A stretch of DNA of 64,000 bases from JBBQFI01 sp038321775 (GTDB lineage: Bacteria; Verrucomicrobiota; Verrucomicrobiia; Chthoniobacterales; UBA10450). Position 1 is the first letter of the stretch. The number at the start of each line of letters is the position of its first letter. Location: NCBI GenBank assembly GCA_038321775.1, contig JBBQFI010000004.1:62001-126000 (forward strand), read 5' to 3'. The translations under genes were made by a program, and so were the position numbers. Shown piece after piece: positions 56,874-64,000 of this stretch. The notes below the pieces were generated by a model. That model had not been told where the DNA came from and searched no databases. It saw only the letters and a list, made by a program, of their open reading frames with translations.

Positions 56874-58856
56874 TTAAATAATTTTCACCGGACATTTCGG
56901 CAACGCTTGCAAAAAAGCGCGGCCGTACGGTTTTGTCACGATGCGATTGTCGAGGATCACCACGATCCCGTGATCGCTTTTTGTGCGAATTAAGCGGCCG
57001 ACGCCCTGGCGGAATTTCAAGATCGCTTCGGGCAAAGAAAATTCGGTGAACGGATCGCCACCGCGCTCCTGCACCAACTCCAATTTTGCCTCTATTAGCG
57101 GATGATCCGGAACGGCAAATGGAAGACGTGTGATGATAACGTTGGACAACGCTTCACCGGGAACATCGACGCCCATCCAAAAACTGTCGGTCCCAAAAAG
57201 AACGCTCCGCGGCGTTGTCTTAAATTGCTCGAGCAAACGTCCGCGCGGCGCGCCCTGGCCTTGCACGAGCAGGTTCATTTTCTTCCCGGCGAAAAATGGT
57301 TCCATCTCCTGCGCGAGCAATTGCATGCCGCGATAGCTCGTAAATAAAACGAAAGCCCGGCCCTCGGTTTCTTCGACAAAATGGGCGACCCAATGCGCAA
57401 GCGCTTCGTTGTAATCGGCATTGCGCGGGTCGGGCATTTTCTGCACGACGAACAATTTCATCTGCGAAGTGAAATCGAATGGACTTCCCAACTGCACCGG
57501 TTCCGCATTGCCTGCGCCGATCCGTTCACGGAAATAGGCGAGATCGGGACGACCGACGGCAAGCGTTGCGCTCGTCATGATGCACGAACAATCGTCGCGG
57601 AAAAGCATGCGGCGGAGAACGGGTGCTGCGTCGATCGGCGCGGCATTCAGCGAGAGGAACTGCGCCGTTTTTCCCGTGCGTTCGACCCAATACACATGAT
57701 TCTCCGCGCCTTGCTCGAGGAAGGTAACGATGCCCAGTCGAGCGTCACGCACGCGGCGACCAAGTTCACTCAACTCGGCTTTGAGAAATTCGTCGTCGCT
57801 GCGTTTAACGACTTCGGCGATGCGTGCCTGCAGCGCGATCAATCGGCCGCTGATGGTGTCCGGCACCAGGTCTGGTTTGCGCACGCGAACCTCGCGACCT
57901 TTGCGAAAATCGCAGCGCTCCTCGATCGCGCGAAAGAATTTATCGAGATCGTCGACCAGATCCGCGGCGAGAGTCACTCCGGCAGCGTCGCGCGTGACCG
58001 TGAAAAGACCTTTGCGTGTGCGCGCGTTGTAGAGGCGTTGCACCGTCGCGCGCAATCCGTATTGCGAAATACCAATCCCGATCTGACGTGAAGCGACCTG
58101 TTCGACGGTGTGCGCTTCGTCGAAAATAATAAAGTCGTTAGGGAAAAGATAACCGCCGTCGCGCTCCGCCATCTCCTCGACGCCGCCGAGGAGCATGAAC
58201 AGCAAAGTGTGGTTCATGACGATGACGTCGGCCGCGAGCAAACGTTTGCGGGCCTGCTGGAAGAAACAATTCGCGAGCAGGCCGCACGTTTTCGCGGTGC
58301 AGATGTGTGCTTCGCTGCAAACCTGACCCCACACTTTCATGTCGGGCTCGATCGACAAATCGCTGAGCGAGCCATCCTTTGTTGTGCGCGCCCAGTCGGC
58401 GATGCGTTGCAGTTCGGTTTGTTCCGATGTTGTGAAAAGTTCGGTCGCCTGTTGCAGCGCGCGCTCCAAACGCCGCGGACAGAGATAATTTTGCCGGCCT
58501 TTCATGAGCGCTGCTTCAAACTCGACCGGCAGAATTTTTTTTACGATCGGGATGTCCTTGTTCAGCAACTGCTCCTGCAGGCTGATGGTGTAGGTCGAAA
58601 TGATGGCCTTCTTCGATTGCTCAACCGCATACAGGATTGCCGGAACCAGATACGCGATTGATTTGCCCACGCCGGTTCCGGCTTCGATGACAAGATGCCG
58701 TTCTTCCTCGAGTGCCCGAGCAACGGCAATCGCCATCTGCTGTTGCTCGCGGCGATACTCGAAGTTCTTCGCTTTGGAGAGCGAACCTTTCTCGGAAAAA
58801 ATATCGCCGACACGTTCGACAAAATCGCTACCGAGAGAATCTTTGAGCGCGATCAT
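56874..58856 (-). CDS. dinG: DinG-family ATP-dependent DNA helicase
   Basis: XPD-like 5'-3' helicase of 660 residues. Walker A GTGVGKSIAYL lies at residues 60-70 and IIFDEAHTVEQV (DEAH) near 250. Cysteines YLCPRR, QVCSEAHICTAKTC and LLANCFF between them fit the FeS-cluster domain. QGQGAPRGRLLEQFK and FRQGVGRLIRTKSDHGIVVILDNR are the later helicase motifs, so the gene looks intact. In other bacteria dinG is an SOS gene; here I see no LexA-type palindrome in the 111-nt region before it. It diverges from the LptG-type gene across a small repeat. Confidence 0.93.
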   Translation of the reverse strand: MIALKDSLGSDFVERVGDIFSEKGSLSKAKNFEYRREQQQMAIAVARALEEERHLVIEAGTGVGKSIAYLVPAILYAVEQSKKAIISTYTISLQEQLLNKDIPIVKKILPVEFEAALMKGRQNYLCPRRLERALQQATELFTTSEQTELQRIADWARTTKDGSLSDLSIEPDMKVWGQVCSEAHICTAKTCGLLANCFFQQARKRLLAADVIVMNHTLLFMLLGGVEEMAERDGGYLFPNDFIIFDEAHTVEQVASRQIGIGISQYGLRATVQRLYNARTRKGLFTVTRDAAGVTLAADLVDDLDKFFRAIEERCDFRKGREVRVRKPDLVPDTISGRLIALQARIAEVVKRSDDEFLKAELSELGRRVRDARLGIVTFLEQGAENHVYWVERTGKTAQFLSLNAAPIDAAPVLRRMLFRDDCSCIMTSATLAVGRPDLAYFRERIGAGNAEPVQLGSPFDFTSQMKLFVVQKMPDPRNADYNEALAHWVAHFVEETEGRAFVLFTSYRGMQLLAQEMEPFFAGKKMNLLVQGQGAPRGRLLEQFKTTPRSVLFGTDSFWMGVDVPGEALSNVIITRLPFAVPDHPLIEAKLELVQERGGDPFTEFSLPEAILKFRQGVGRLIRTKSDHGIVVILDNRIVTKPYGRAFLQALPKCPVKII

Positions 58857-58872
58857 GAGGAAATGGGATTGC

Positions 58873-58945
58873 CGATTTGCGATTTGCGATTTGTGTATGA
58901 AACAAGCTGGCTCATGGCGCGGGCCGTAACCTAATTCGCAAATCG
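58873..58945. repeat. Small inverted/direct repeat between dinG and the LptF/G gene
   Basis: CGATTTGCGATTT occurs at 58873 and again, overlapping, at 58880; AATTCGCAAATCG at 58933-58945 is its near reverse complement. Another AATTCGGAATTTC follows. It fills the divergent promoter region and differs from the other repeat families here. Confidence 0.6.
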
Positions 58946-58967
58946 AAATTCGGAATTTCTAAATCAC

Positions 58968-60110
58968 GTGAAGCTGCTCGATCGCTATATCCTGCGTAAT
59001 TTTTTGCAGGTCTATTTCTATTGCATCGCCGGCTTCTTCTCCATCTGGCTCATCTTCGATATCAGCGACAACATCTCCACCTTCCTCGACGAGCATGTGC
59101 CGCTCACGCGCGTTCTGTATTATTACTTCACGCAAGTTCCGCAGATCTTCGTCATCCTCCTGCCGGTTTCCCTGCTGCTCGCGCTTCTGTTTTGTCTCAG
59201 TCGCATGTCACGCGCGAATGAAATTGTCTCGATGCTGACCGCAGGCATCAGCCTGCCGCGCGTGATTTGGCCGCTGATGCTAATGGGCCTGGTCACATCG
59301 CTTACCGTCGCCGGACTGAATTATTCTCTCGCTCCGCACGCCGATCTCGCGCGTCGGAATTTCGAGGAAGAAACCCATTCACGCCGCGAGTACAAAGGAA
59401 TAATTGGCCAAATCTTTCGCAACCGCGCCGATAACCGCACCTGGTTCATTCAGGCGTTTCGCCGACATGAAAATGTCTTTAATAACGTGCAGGTTCTTCA
59501 GCAGGATTCTCACGATAACATCACGCGGGATTACCTCGCGAATAAGGCGATTTATCATCCCGAAAATAAAACATGGGAGCTGGAACAGGCCAAGGTGGTG
59601 GACTACGACGCCACCGGAAATATCCTCAAGTCGATTTTTCCTCCTTCGCTTGTCATTAAAGATTGGAGCGAAACTCCATTTCGTCTCGCTAGTGCAAATG
59701 TGCGCGCGGATGCGCTGAGCGTTCCGGAATTGCGCGATTACCTGAACTTCAACTCCGACTTTCCACCGGTTTTGCTCGCGCCCTTCGCGACCCATTTGCA
59801 ATATCGCCTTGCCCTTCCCTGGAGTTGTCTCGTCGTCGTTTTCATCGCTGCGCCTCTCGGAATCGGATTTTCGCGTCGCGGGATTCTTTCGAGCGTGGCC
59901 ACCGCCATCCTCCTCGTTTTTGCCATGAATTTCCTCACGCATTTGTTCCTCGCGCTCGGGGAAGGATCTCGCATTCCGGTCTGGTTCGCCGCCTGGACGC
60001 CGGATATCCTCTTCGCACTCCTCGGCGCATATCTGCTATACTTGCGCGCGGGGAATCGCGAAGCGCCGGGTCTTCACCTCGTGCGTGCTCTCTCCGCCCC
60101 AAAACGATGA
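58968..60110 (+). CDS. LptF/LptG family lipopolysaccharide export permease
   Basis: An inner-membrane permease of the Lpt exporter that moves lipopolysaccharide toward the outer membrane. The 380-residue protein has three N-terminal spans (KLLDRYILRNFLQVYFYCIAGFF; FTQVPQIFVILLPVSLLLALLF; GISLPRVIWPLMLMGLVTSL), a periplasmic beta-jellyroll domain (about 125-270) and three C-terminal spans (LPWSCLVVVFIAAPLGIGF, LSSVATAILLVFAMNFLTHLF and the last). Start GTG 58968. LptG is the closer match by the N-terminal motif, but only one of the pair is present. It is coupled to the next gene (ATGA). Confidence 0.9.
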   Translation: MKLLDRYILRNFLQVYFYCIAGFFSIWLIFDISDNISTFLDEHVPLTRVLYYYFTQVPQIFVILLPVSLLLALLFCLSRMSRANEIVSMLTAGISLPRVIWPLMLMGLVTSLTVAGLNYSLAPHADLARRNFEEETHSRREYKGIIGQIFRNRADNRTWFIQAFRRHENVFNNVQVLQQDSHDNITRDYLANKAIYHPENKTWELEQAKVVDYDATGNILKSIFPPSLVIKDWSETPFRLASANVRADALSVPELRDYLNFNSDFPPVLLAPFATHLQYRLALPWSCLVVVFIAAPLGIGFSRRGILSSVATAILLVFAMNFLTHLFLALGEGSRIPVWFAAWTPDILFALLGAYLLYLRAGNREAPGLHLVRALSAPKR

Positions 60111-60610
60111 ATCCTTTGACGAACGAATGGCCGATCAAGCATCGAGCCGATATTTGTGCCGTAACGCAACGGCCGTTTGTCGATGGCGAACAGTTTTACA
60201 CGCTCCTCTTCCAAGAGCCGGATGGTTTTCGACGCGAAGATTTGAGTGAAGAAGCCTGGACGCAACGCAATGAAAACATCCGGCCGTGTTCGTTTTGGAA
60301 GAGCCGCTACGAGCCGCCGCCCGCCGTGCCGACGGAACCGCTCGCGAAGGAAAATGCGGAGGATCTTCTCCGGCGTTTGCTTGCCGAGAACAATCCGGAA
60401 CGCGCGAATGCCTGTTACGTCCTCGCCGTCATGCTCGAGCGCAAAAAGGTGCTAAAACAGATCAAGAGCGAATCGACGGACGAAGGCCGCACGCTGATCT
60501 ACGAACATGGCAAGACCGGAGACGTCTTTATCGTAACCGATCCGCAATTGCGCCTCGATCAAATCGAGAATGTGCAGAATGAAGTGATGGCTTTGTTGCA
60601 AAACGCTTAG
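60107..60610 (+). CDS. Conserved-looking protein of unknown function
   Basis: A 167-residue soluble protein I cannot assign. It starts PLTNEWPIKHRADICAVTQRPFVDGEQFYTLLF, with Cys residues that could bind metal as in small zinc-finger folds (ICAVT). A helical C-terminal half follows (ENAEDLLRRLLAENNPERANACYVLAVMLERKKVLKQI) and a final beta/helix piece (GDVFIVTDPQLRLDQIENVQNEV). The ATG overlaps the LptF/G gene stop. A dispersed 9-mer starts at its last base, just downstream of it. Confidence 0.75.
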   Translation: MNPLTNEWPIKHRADICAVTQRPFVDGEQFYTLLFQEPDGFRREDLSEEAWTQRNENIRPCSFWKSRYEPPPAVPTEPLAKENAEDLLRRLLAENNPERANACYVLAVMLERKKVLKQIKSESTDEGRTLIYEHGKTGDVFIVTDPQLRLDQIENVQNEVMALLQNA

Positions 60611-60634
60611 CCTAACGAATAATCATCCGCCTCC

Positions 60635-61639
60635 ATGCCAACTGCTCTTCCCTGGTTTTCCGAAGGAAAGTTTCCGCTTTATCTCGCGCCCATGGCCGGT
60701 GTGTCGGATAAAATCTTTCGGCAACTCTGCAAATCCTATGGCGCCGATGTTCTCGTGACTGAGTTCGTTTCCGCCGAGGGCGTGTTTCGCCGCAACGAAC
60801 GCACTAATGAATATCTCGACTTCGATGAGATTGAGCGGCCCATCGGCGTGCAACTCTTCGGTGCCAACGCGCCGCACATGGCAGAGGCGGCGCGCTGCGT
60901 GGTCGAGTGGGTTCAACCGGATTTCATCGATCTGAATTTCGGTTGCCCGGTCAACAAAGTCGTGGCCAAGAATGGCGGCTCGGCTTTGTTGAAAGATTGC
61001 CCGACTTTGGTTGCCGTGGCGGAAGCGGTCGTGCGCGCCGTCGCGCCACTTCCTGTGACTGCAAAAATTCGCATCGGTTGGGATGCCGATTCCGTTAACG
61101 CCCCGCATGTCGCACAACTTCTCGAAGGATTGGGCATCGCGGCGATTGCGGTGCATGGCCGCACGCGTGCGCAAGGATACTCCGGCGCCGCTGATTGGGA
61201 AGTTATCGCTCAAGTGGCGACGGCCGTTTCCATTCCCGTGATTGGCAATGGCGACATTACGAGTCCGTCCGATGTCGAACGTCGGCGCGCCGAAACGCGA
61301 ATTGCCGGCGCGATGATTGGACGCGCTGCCATGAGCGCGCCGTGGATTTTTCACCAGATCAAAGAGTATCTTGTTACCGGTATCGTCCCTCCAGCGCCGG
61401 AATTGGCGGAAAAATGGGAAGTGATCAAACGTCACTGTCAGCTCGCGGTGGAAGAGTGGGGCGCGGAAGAACCGGCGATTCGTTCGATGCGCGCACGTTT
61501 AATGGCCTACTCGAAGGGATTTCCCGCAAGCAAAGCGTTACGCGAACGTTTCCAATACGCATCGTATCTGAGCGATATCGCTCGAATCGCAGAGGAGCAT
61601 CTGGCGACGAACGGAAATTTGGAGAGCGCCCTGCCTTGA
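60635..61639 (+). CDS. dusB: tRNA-dihydrouridine synthase
   Basis: FMN enzyme that reduces uridines in the tRNA D loop. The 334-residue protein has LAPMAGVSDKIFRQLCKSYGADVLVTEFVSA at the start, the catalytic Cys in DLNFGCPVNKVV, the FMN-binding PVTAKIRIGWD and VHGRTRAQGYSGAADWEVI, and GNGDITSPSDVE near 207. It is closest to the DusB group; the exact subfamily is inferred. Start ATG 60635. The IscA-type gene follows 30 nt later. Confidence 0.92.
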   Translation: MPTALPWFSEGKFPLYLAPMAGVSDKIFRQLCKSYGADVLVTEFVSAEGVFRRNERTNEYLDFDEIERPIGVQLFGANAPHMAEAARCVVEWVQPDFIDLNFGCPVNKVVAKNGGSALLKDCPTLVAVAEAVVRAVAPLPVTAKIRIGWDADSVNAPHVAQLLEGLGIAAIAVHGRTRAQGYSGAADWEVIAQVATAVSIPVIGNGDITSPSDVERRRAETRIAGAMIGRAAMSAPWIFHQIKEYLVTGIVPPAPELAEKWEVIKRHCQLAVEEWGAEEPAIRSMRARLMAYSKGFPASKALRERFQYASYLSDIARIAEEHLATNGNLESALP

Positions 61640-61669
61640 CCGGCGCGCATTCGCACCGGAATTTTCTCT

Positions 61670-62047
61670 GTGGAAACCTCGCCCGCCAACGTGGGAATCA
61701 ATTACAAGATCGGCAACGAACGGCTGATCAAGGTAACCGAAAACGCATCGCGCAAACTCGTTTCGCTCTTGGAAAAACAGGGACGTGCGCACGGCGCCTT
61801 GCGTGTCGCGGTGATTGGTGGCGGTTGTTCGGGGTTGCAATACAAAATGGATTTGGTCGATGGCCCGGCCAATCGCGACATTCTTGTCCAATCCGAAAAC
61901 GTGCGCGTGGTGGTCGATCCGAAGAGCGCGCTTTTCGTCAGCGGCTCGCTTCTCGATTTCAGCGAAGATTTGCAGAAGGGCGGATTCAAAGTCACGAATC
62001 CAAATGCGGTAGCGCACTGTTCCTGTGGCGAAAGTTTCGCCGCATGA
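61670..62047 (+). CDS. IscA/ErpA-type iron-sulfur cluster carrier
   Basis: A 125-residue A-type carrier that accepts and delivers FeS clusters. All three ligand cysteines are present: Cys53 in GGGCSGLQYKM, and Cys117 and Cys119 in HCSCGESF. A 17-residue N-terminal extension precedes the usual start (IKVTENASRKLVSLL). Start GTG 61670. The next gene, an HscB-like co-chaperone, overlaps it by 4 nt, which supports a role in cluster assembly. Clients visible in the window include Nth and DinG. Confidence 0.93.
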   Translation: METSPANVGINYKIGNERLIKVTENASRKLVSLLEKQGRAHGALRVAVIGGGCSGLQYKMDLVDGPANRDILVQSENVRVVVDPKSALFVSGSLLDFSEDLQKGGFKVTNPNAVAHCSCGESFAA

Positions 62048-62619
62048 CCGATTTTTTCGTTCTCTTCGATCAGCCACGACAACCGTGGCTCGATGCAAAT
62101 ACGCTGAAGGAAAAATACCATCAGCTCACACGGCTCGCCCATCCCGATGTGCAAACGCCGTCGGATATAAAATTCGAAGAAGTAAACGAAGCGTATCGTG
62201 TGCTGTCGGATCCGAAGTTGCGGATACAACATTTGCTCACGCTCGAGGGCCGTCTTTCCGCTGCGCTTGATCGCACGCTTCCCGAAGATTTACAGGAGTT
62301 GTTTCTCCAGATCGGAAGCCTTACCCAAAAAAATAAACCTCTCTTGGCCCGCATCGGCGCAGAAAGCAGCGCTCTGACTCTTTCCATTCTGAAAAGCGAT
62401 CTATTGCAGATCCAATCGGAAGTCGGACGGCTACTGAAACTACTGACACAGTCTTACGAAAAGTGCCTCGCCGATTTGCAAAGGTTGAATGAACTCTGGG
62501 ATAAGAACCGGGTGGAAACAGCGGAACAGTTACAAGCGCTTCACGATCGCATGGCCTACCTCTCCCGTTGGTTGGCGCAGTTGGAGGAAATGAAATTTCA
62601 ATCGAGCGTCCGTGGCTAA
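62044..62619 (+). CDS. HscB-like J-domain co-chaperone
   Basis: A 191-residue protein with an N-terminal J domain (FFVLFDQPRQPWLDANTLKEKYHQL, HPD at residues 33-35, EVNEAYRVLSDPKLRIQHLL) and a helical C-terminal domain, as in HscB, which hands IscU to HscA during FeS assembly. ATG 62044 overlaps the carrier gene (ATGA). It is longer than E. coli HscB (171) by a C-terminal coiled-coil-like segment. The hscA partner is not in the window. Confidence 0.83.
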   Translation: MTDFFVLFDQPRQPWLDANTLKEKYHQLTRLAHPDVQTPSDIKFEEVNEAYRVLSDPKLRIQHLLTLEGRLSAALDRTLPEDLQELFLQIGSLTQKNKPLLARIGAESSALTLSILKSDLLQIQSEVGRLLKLLTQSYEKCLADLQRLNELWDKNRVETAEQLQALHDRMAYLSRWLAQLEEMKFQSSVRG

Positions 62620-62629
62620 CGAGATATCT

Positions 62630-62641
62630 GTTCATTTGAAC
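62630..62641 (+). promoter_or_regulatory. LexA-type operator upstream of lexA
   Basis: GTTCA-TT-TGAAC, a 12-nt inverted repeat 34 nt before the lexA start, overlapping a TTGAAC that could serve as -35. It has the same layout as the sites at 56554 and 63303, and fits LexA autoregulation. A GGCTAACGAG near-copy of the dispersed motif lies just upstream (62614-62623). Confidence 0.8.
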
Positions 62642-62675
62642 TTGAAAAATTCTTACGCCTAAGGAAATTGTTTTC

Positions 62676-63302
62676 ATGCTGACGGAGCGACAACGTAACG
62701 TGCTCGAATTTATTCAGACCGAGCAACGCGAAAAAGGTGTGACGCCAAGCACGCGCGAGATCCAAAGCCATTTCGGTCTCGCGAGTCAAACCTCCGTCAT
62801 GCAATACATCGCCGTCCTGGAGCGCAAAGGGTTTATCGATCGTCACGCTCGCAAAGCACGCGCTCTCATCACGCCGGTGCAGAAAGTTCGTATCACCGAT
62901 ATTCCTATTTACGGGCAAATTCCCGCGGGCATGGCAACGTTGACGGAGCAAACCATCGAGGGACACGTTTCCCTCGACACGCGTTCGGTTAACGCTTCGA
63001 AAAATGCGCGCACTTTTGCCCTGCGCGTGCGCGGCGATTCCATGATCGAAGCCCATATTCTCGATGGAGACATTGTCATCCTCGAAGATCGCAAAGATGT
63101 GCGCAGCGGGGACATTGTCGCGGCCTTGATCGATGGTGAAACAACATTGAAGCGTTACGTGATGGAACATGGTCGGCCGTACTTGAAAGCGGAAAATCCG
63201 GATTATCCCAACTTGGTTCCGGCGCGTGAATTGCGCGTGCAAGGCGTAATGGTATCGCTCGTACGAAAGCAGCCGGCCGCACAGCGGCGGAAGCGGAATT
63301 AA
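62676..63302 (+). CDS. lexA: LexA repressor
   Basis: SOS repressor, 208 residues. The winged helix (LTERQRNVLEFIQTEQREKG, then STREIQSHFGLASQTSVMQYI, residues 2-50) binds operators. The peptidase domain has the self-cleavage site Ala84-Gly85 in IPAGMATL, catalytic Ser122 in GDSMIE and Lys159 in TTLKRY. All catalytic parts are intact, so RecA-stimulated cleavage is expected. ATG 62676 with AAGGAAA upstream. An operator lies 34 nt before the start, and another between lexA and the ImuA-like gene. Confidence 0.97.
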   Translation: MLTERQRNVLEFIQTEQREKGVTPSTREIQSHFGLASQTSVMQYIAVLERKGFIDRHARKARALITPVQKVRITDIPIYGQIPAGMATLTEQTIEGHVSLDTRSVNASKNARTFALRVRGDSMIEAHILDGDIVILEDRKDVRSGDIVAALIDGETTLKRYVMEHGRPYLKAENPDYPNLVPARELRVQGVMVSLVRKQPAAQRRKRN

Positions 63303-63314
63303 GTTCGTTTGAAC
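63303..63314 (+). promoter_or_regulatory. LexA-type operator upstream of the ImuA-like gene
   Basis: GTTCG-TT-TGAAC begins 1 nt after the lexA stop. TTGAAC in it (63309-63314) could be a -35 box, with CATTCT (63332-63337) 17 nt on as a weak -10. This places the start codon only 6 nt after the -10, so the transcript may be nearly leaderless. Confidence 0.72.
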
Positions 63315-63343
63315 GTATTGCCTGCTTGTGCCATTCTGTGGAC

Positions 63344-64000
63344 ATGGCGACGAGCAGTAAGATTGATGACTCATCGCGCAGAGGGCCACGTCTTCGTGCA
63401 TCGACTCCCGCCAACTCGATCGTCGATCTGCGAAATCTTCTCGCGGAACGTTTTCCCCATTCTCGACCGTCTTCTCCTGGTTCTGTCAAAACCGGCATTG
63501 CGCCGCTCGATCAGATTACCGACGGCGGATTAGCAAAACATTCCATCACGGAATTGAGCAGCTCGCATGTGAGTGCGGGGAGCGCATCATTGATTTATGC
63601 GATGCTGCAGGCGGCGAATCGGGATCGCTATTTTCTCGCCTTGATCGATGGACGCGATTCGTTCGATCCTCAACCCTTGGGCAATTCGCGTTTGCGCAAT
63701 CTGCTTTGGATCCGCTGTCGCAACGCCATGGAAGGAGTAAAAACGGCGGACCTATTGTTGCGCGATGGAAATTTTCCTGTCGTGATTTTCGATCTCGTGC
63801 TGAATCCCGCAGAAGAATTACGAAAAATTCCACAGACCAGTTGGTATCGTCTGCAACGCCTGGTCGAATTGGTCCCAACCGCATTTTTAGTGCTGACGCG
63901 GCGAGGCGTCGTAAGCAGCGCACAATGGAAACTCACGCTCGAAAATTACTGGAGGCTACAGGACCTGGAATCTCGTGATGCTGTTTCGCGCCTGAAAATC
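63344..64000 (+). CDS. ImuA-like RecA-fold protein (partial at window edge)
   Basis: An open frame from ATG 63344 to the window end, 219 residues visible. It starts with a polar tail, then VDLRNLLAERFPHSRP and the RecA/ImuA-like VKTGIAPLDQITDGGLAKHSITELSS, with strands ILxDGRD-like (FLALIDGRDSFDPQ), LLWIRCRNAMEGVKTADLLLRDGNFPVVIFDLVLNP and the later TAFLVLTRRG. The place of the Walker A loop reads SSHVSAGSASL, without the GKT/S, so ATP binding is doubtful, as in ImuA/SulA-like proteins. It lies 41 nt behind lexA with its own LexA-type operator, as expected for the first mutasome gene. Confidence 0.78.
   Translation, partial: MATSSKIDDSSRRGPRLRASTPANSIVDLRNLLAERFPHSRPSSPGSVKTGIAPLDQITDGGLAKHSITELSSSHVSAGSASLIYAMLQAANRDRYFLALIDGRDSFDPQPLGNSRLRNLLWIRCRNAMEGVKTADLLLRDGNFPVVIFDLVLNPAEELRKIPQTSWYRLQRLVELVPTAFLVLTRRGVVSSAQWKLTLENYWRLQDLESRDAVSRLKI

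Noticed and set aside
58857..58967. Looked for a LexA-type operator before dinG, since dinG is an SOS gene elsewhere.
   Set aside because: No GTTC-N4-GAAC is present; only the CGATTTGCGATTT repeat is seen.
356..60618. The 7-mer GCCTAAC/GTTAGGC inside the dispersed motif matches the integron attC core consensus (RYYYAAC/GTTRRRY).
   Set aside because: Copies are single, spaced by kilobases, mostly inside conserved genes, without paired core sites, imperfect palindromes or an integrase gene.
61195..62043. A long plus-strand frame upstream of and continuous with the HscB-like gene.
   Set aside because: It runs out of frame through dusB and the IscA-type gene; only the part from ATG 62044 has a J domain.

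Overview
The window (about 56% G+C by eye, densely packed, many 4-nt start/stop overlaps) looks like chromosome from a free-living Gram-negative bacterium, most plausibly a soil-type Verrucomicrobium. Support: outer-membrane barrels and an LptF/G permease, Wza-like export, 32-residue solenoid repeats, and LexA operators of the GTTC-N4-GAAC type that I recall being described for Verrucomicrobia (recalled, not checked). No rRNA, CRISPR, prophage, integrase or transposase was seen. The one RNA gene is tRNA-Gly(TCC).

Layout. 1-3.3 kb: glyoxylate-shunt operon aceB(partial)-aceA-aceK. 3.3-9.1 kb: two exported proteins, an AlkA-like glycosylase, membrane proteins, an M23 peptidase and a sugar-nucleotide epimerase. 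9.1-13.6 kb: RRM protein with a structured leader, miaA, hflX, nth. 13.7-19.9 kb: ureohydrolase-like protein, paired half-size EamA transporters, FemAB-like transferase, MscS channel, acpP, a large unknown protein, rpmB. 20-28.3 kb: oxidoreductase, mgtE/DUF47/PiT ion-transport operon, beta-oxidation pair (FadJ-type fusion plus acyl-CoA dehydrogenase). 28.4-31.8 kb: serpin, frameshifted DUF488 gene, peroxiredoxin, LysR regulator with an apparent ATT start. 31.9-39.8 kb: coupled operon (sterol-desaturase-type hydroxylase, small unknown protein, frameshifted HTTM protein, alpha/beta hydrolase), an ABC efflux operon, DUF3052/VOC/DUF2127, maf. 39.8-50.2 kb: DUF4412 protein, tRNA-Gly, exopolysaccharide assembly genes (ligase/polymerase, outer-membrane barrel, Wzz/BY-kinase, Wza), pgsA-moaE, gnd. 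50.2-64 kb: SOS region.

The SOS region is the most interesting part. Three matching palindromes precede a membrane-anchored 16-repeat solenoid gene, lexA and an ImuA-like gene. The solenoid gene runs, 8 nt apart, into an ImuB-like protein that lacks the whole Y-family catalytic domain and then into dnaE2. A damage-inducible mutasome therefore appears to be split over two loci, with a solenoid protein as leading cistron. dinG lies beside it, separated by the remains of an MMPL/RND transporter gene.

Two sequence-level phenomena cross the window. (i) The 9-mer GCCTAACGA occurs 24 times on both strands, about 0.5 expected by chance, mostly inside genes at tolerant positions; it behaves like an uptake or architecture motif. 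(ii) Several families of 56-110 bp palindromic repeats occur, and three copies sit in frame inside conserved genes (two in dnaE2, one in the FadJ gene), while another abuts the serpin start.
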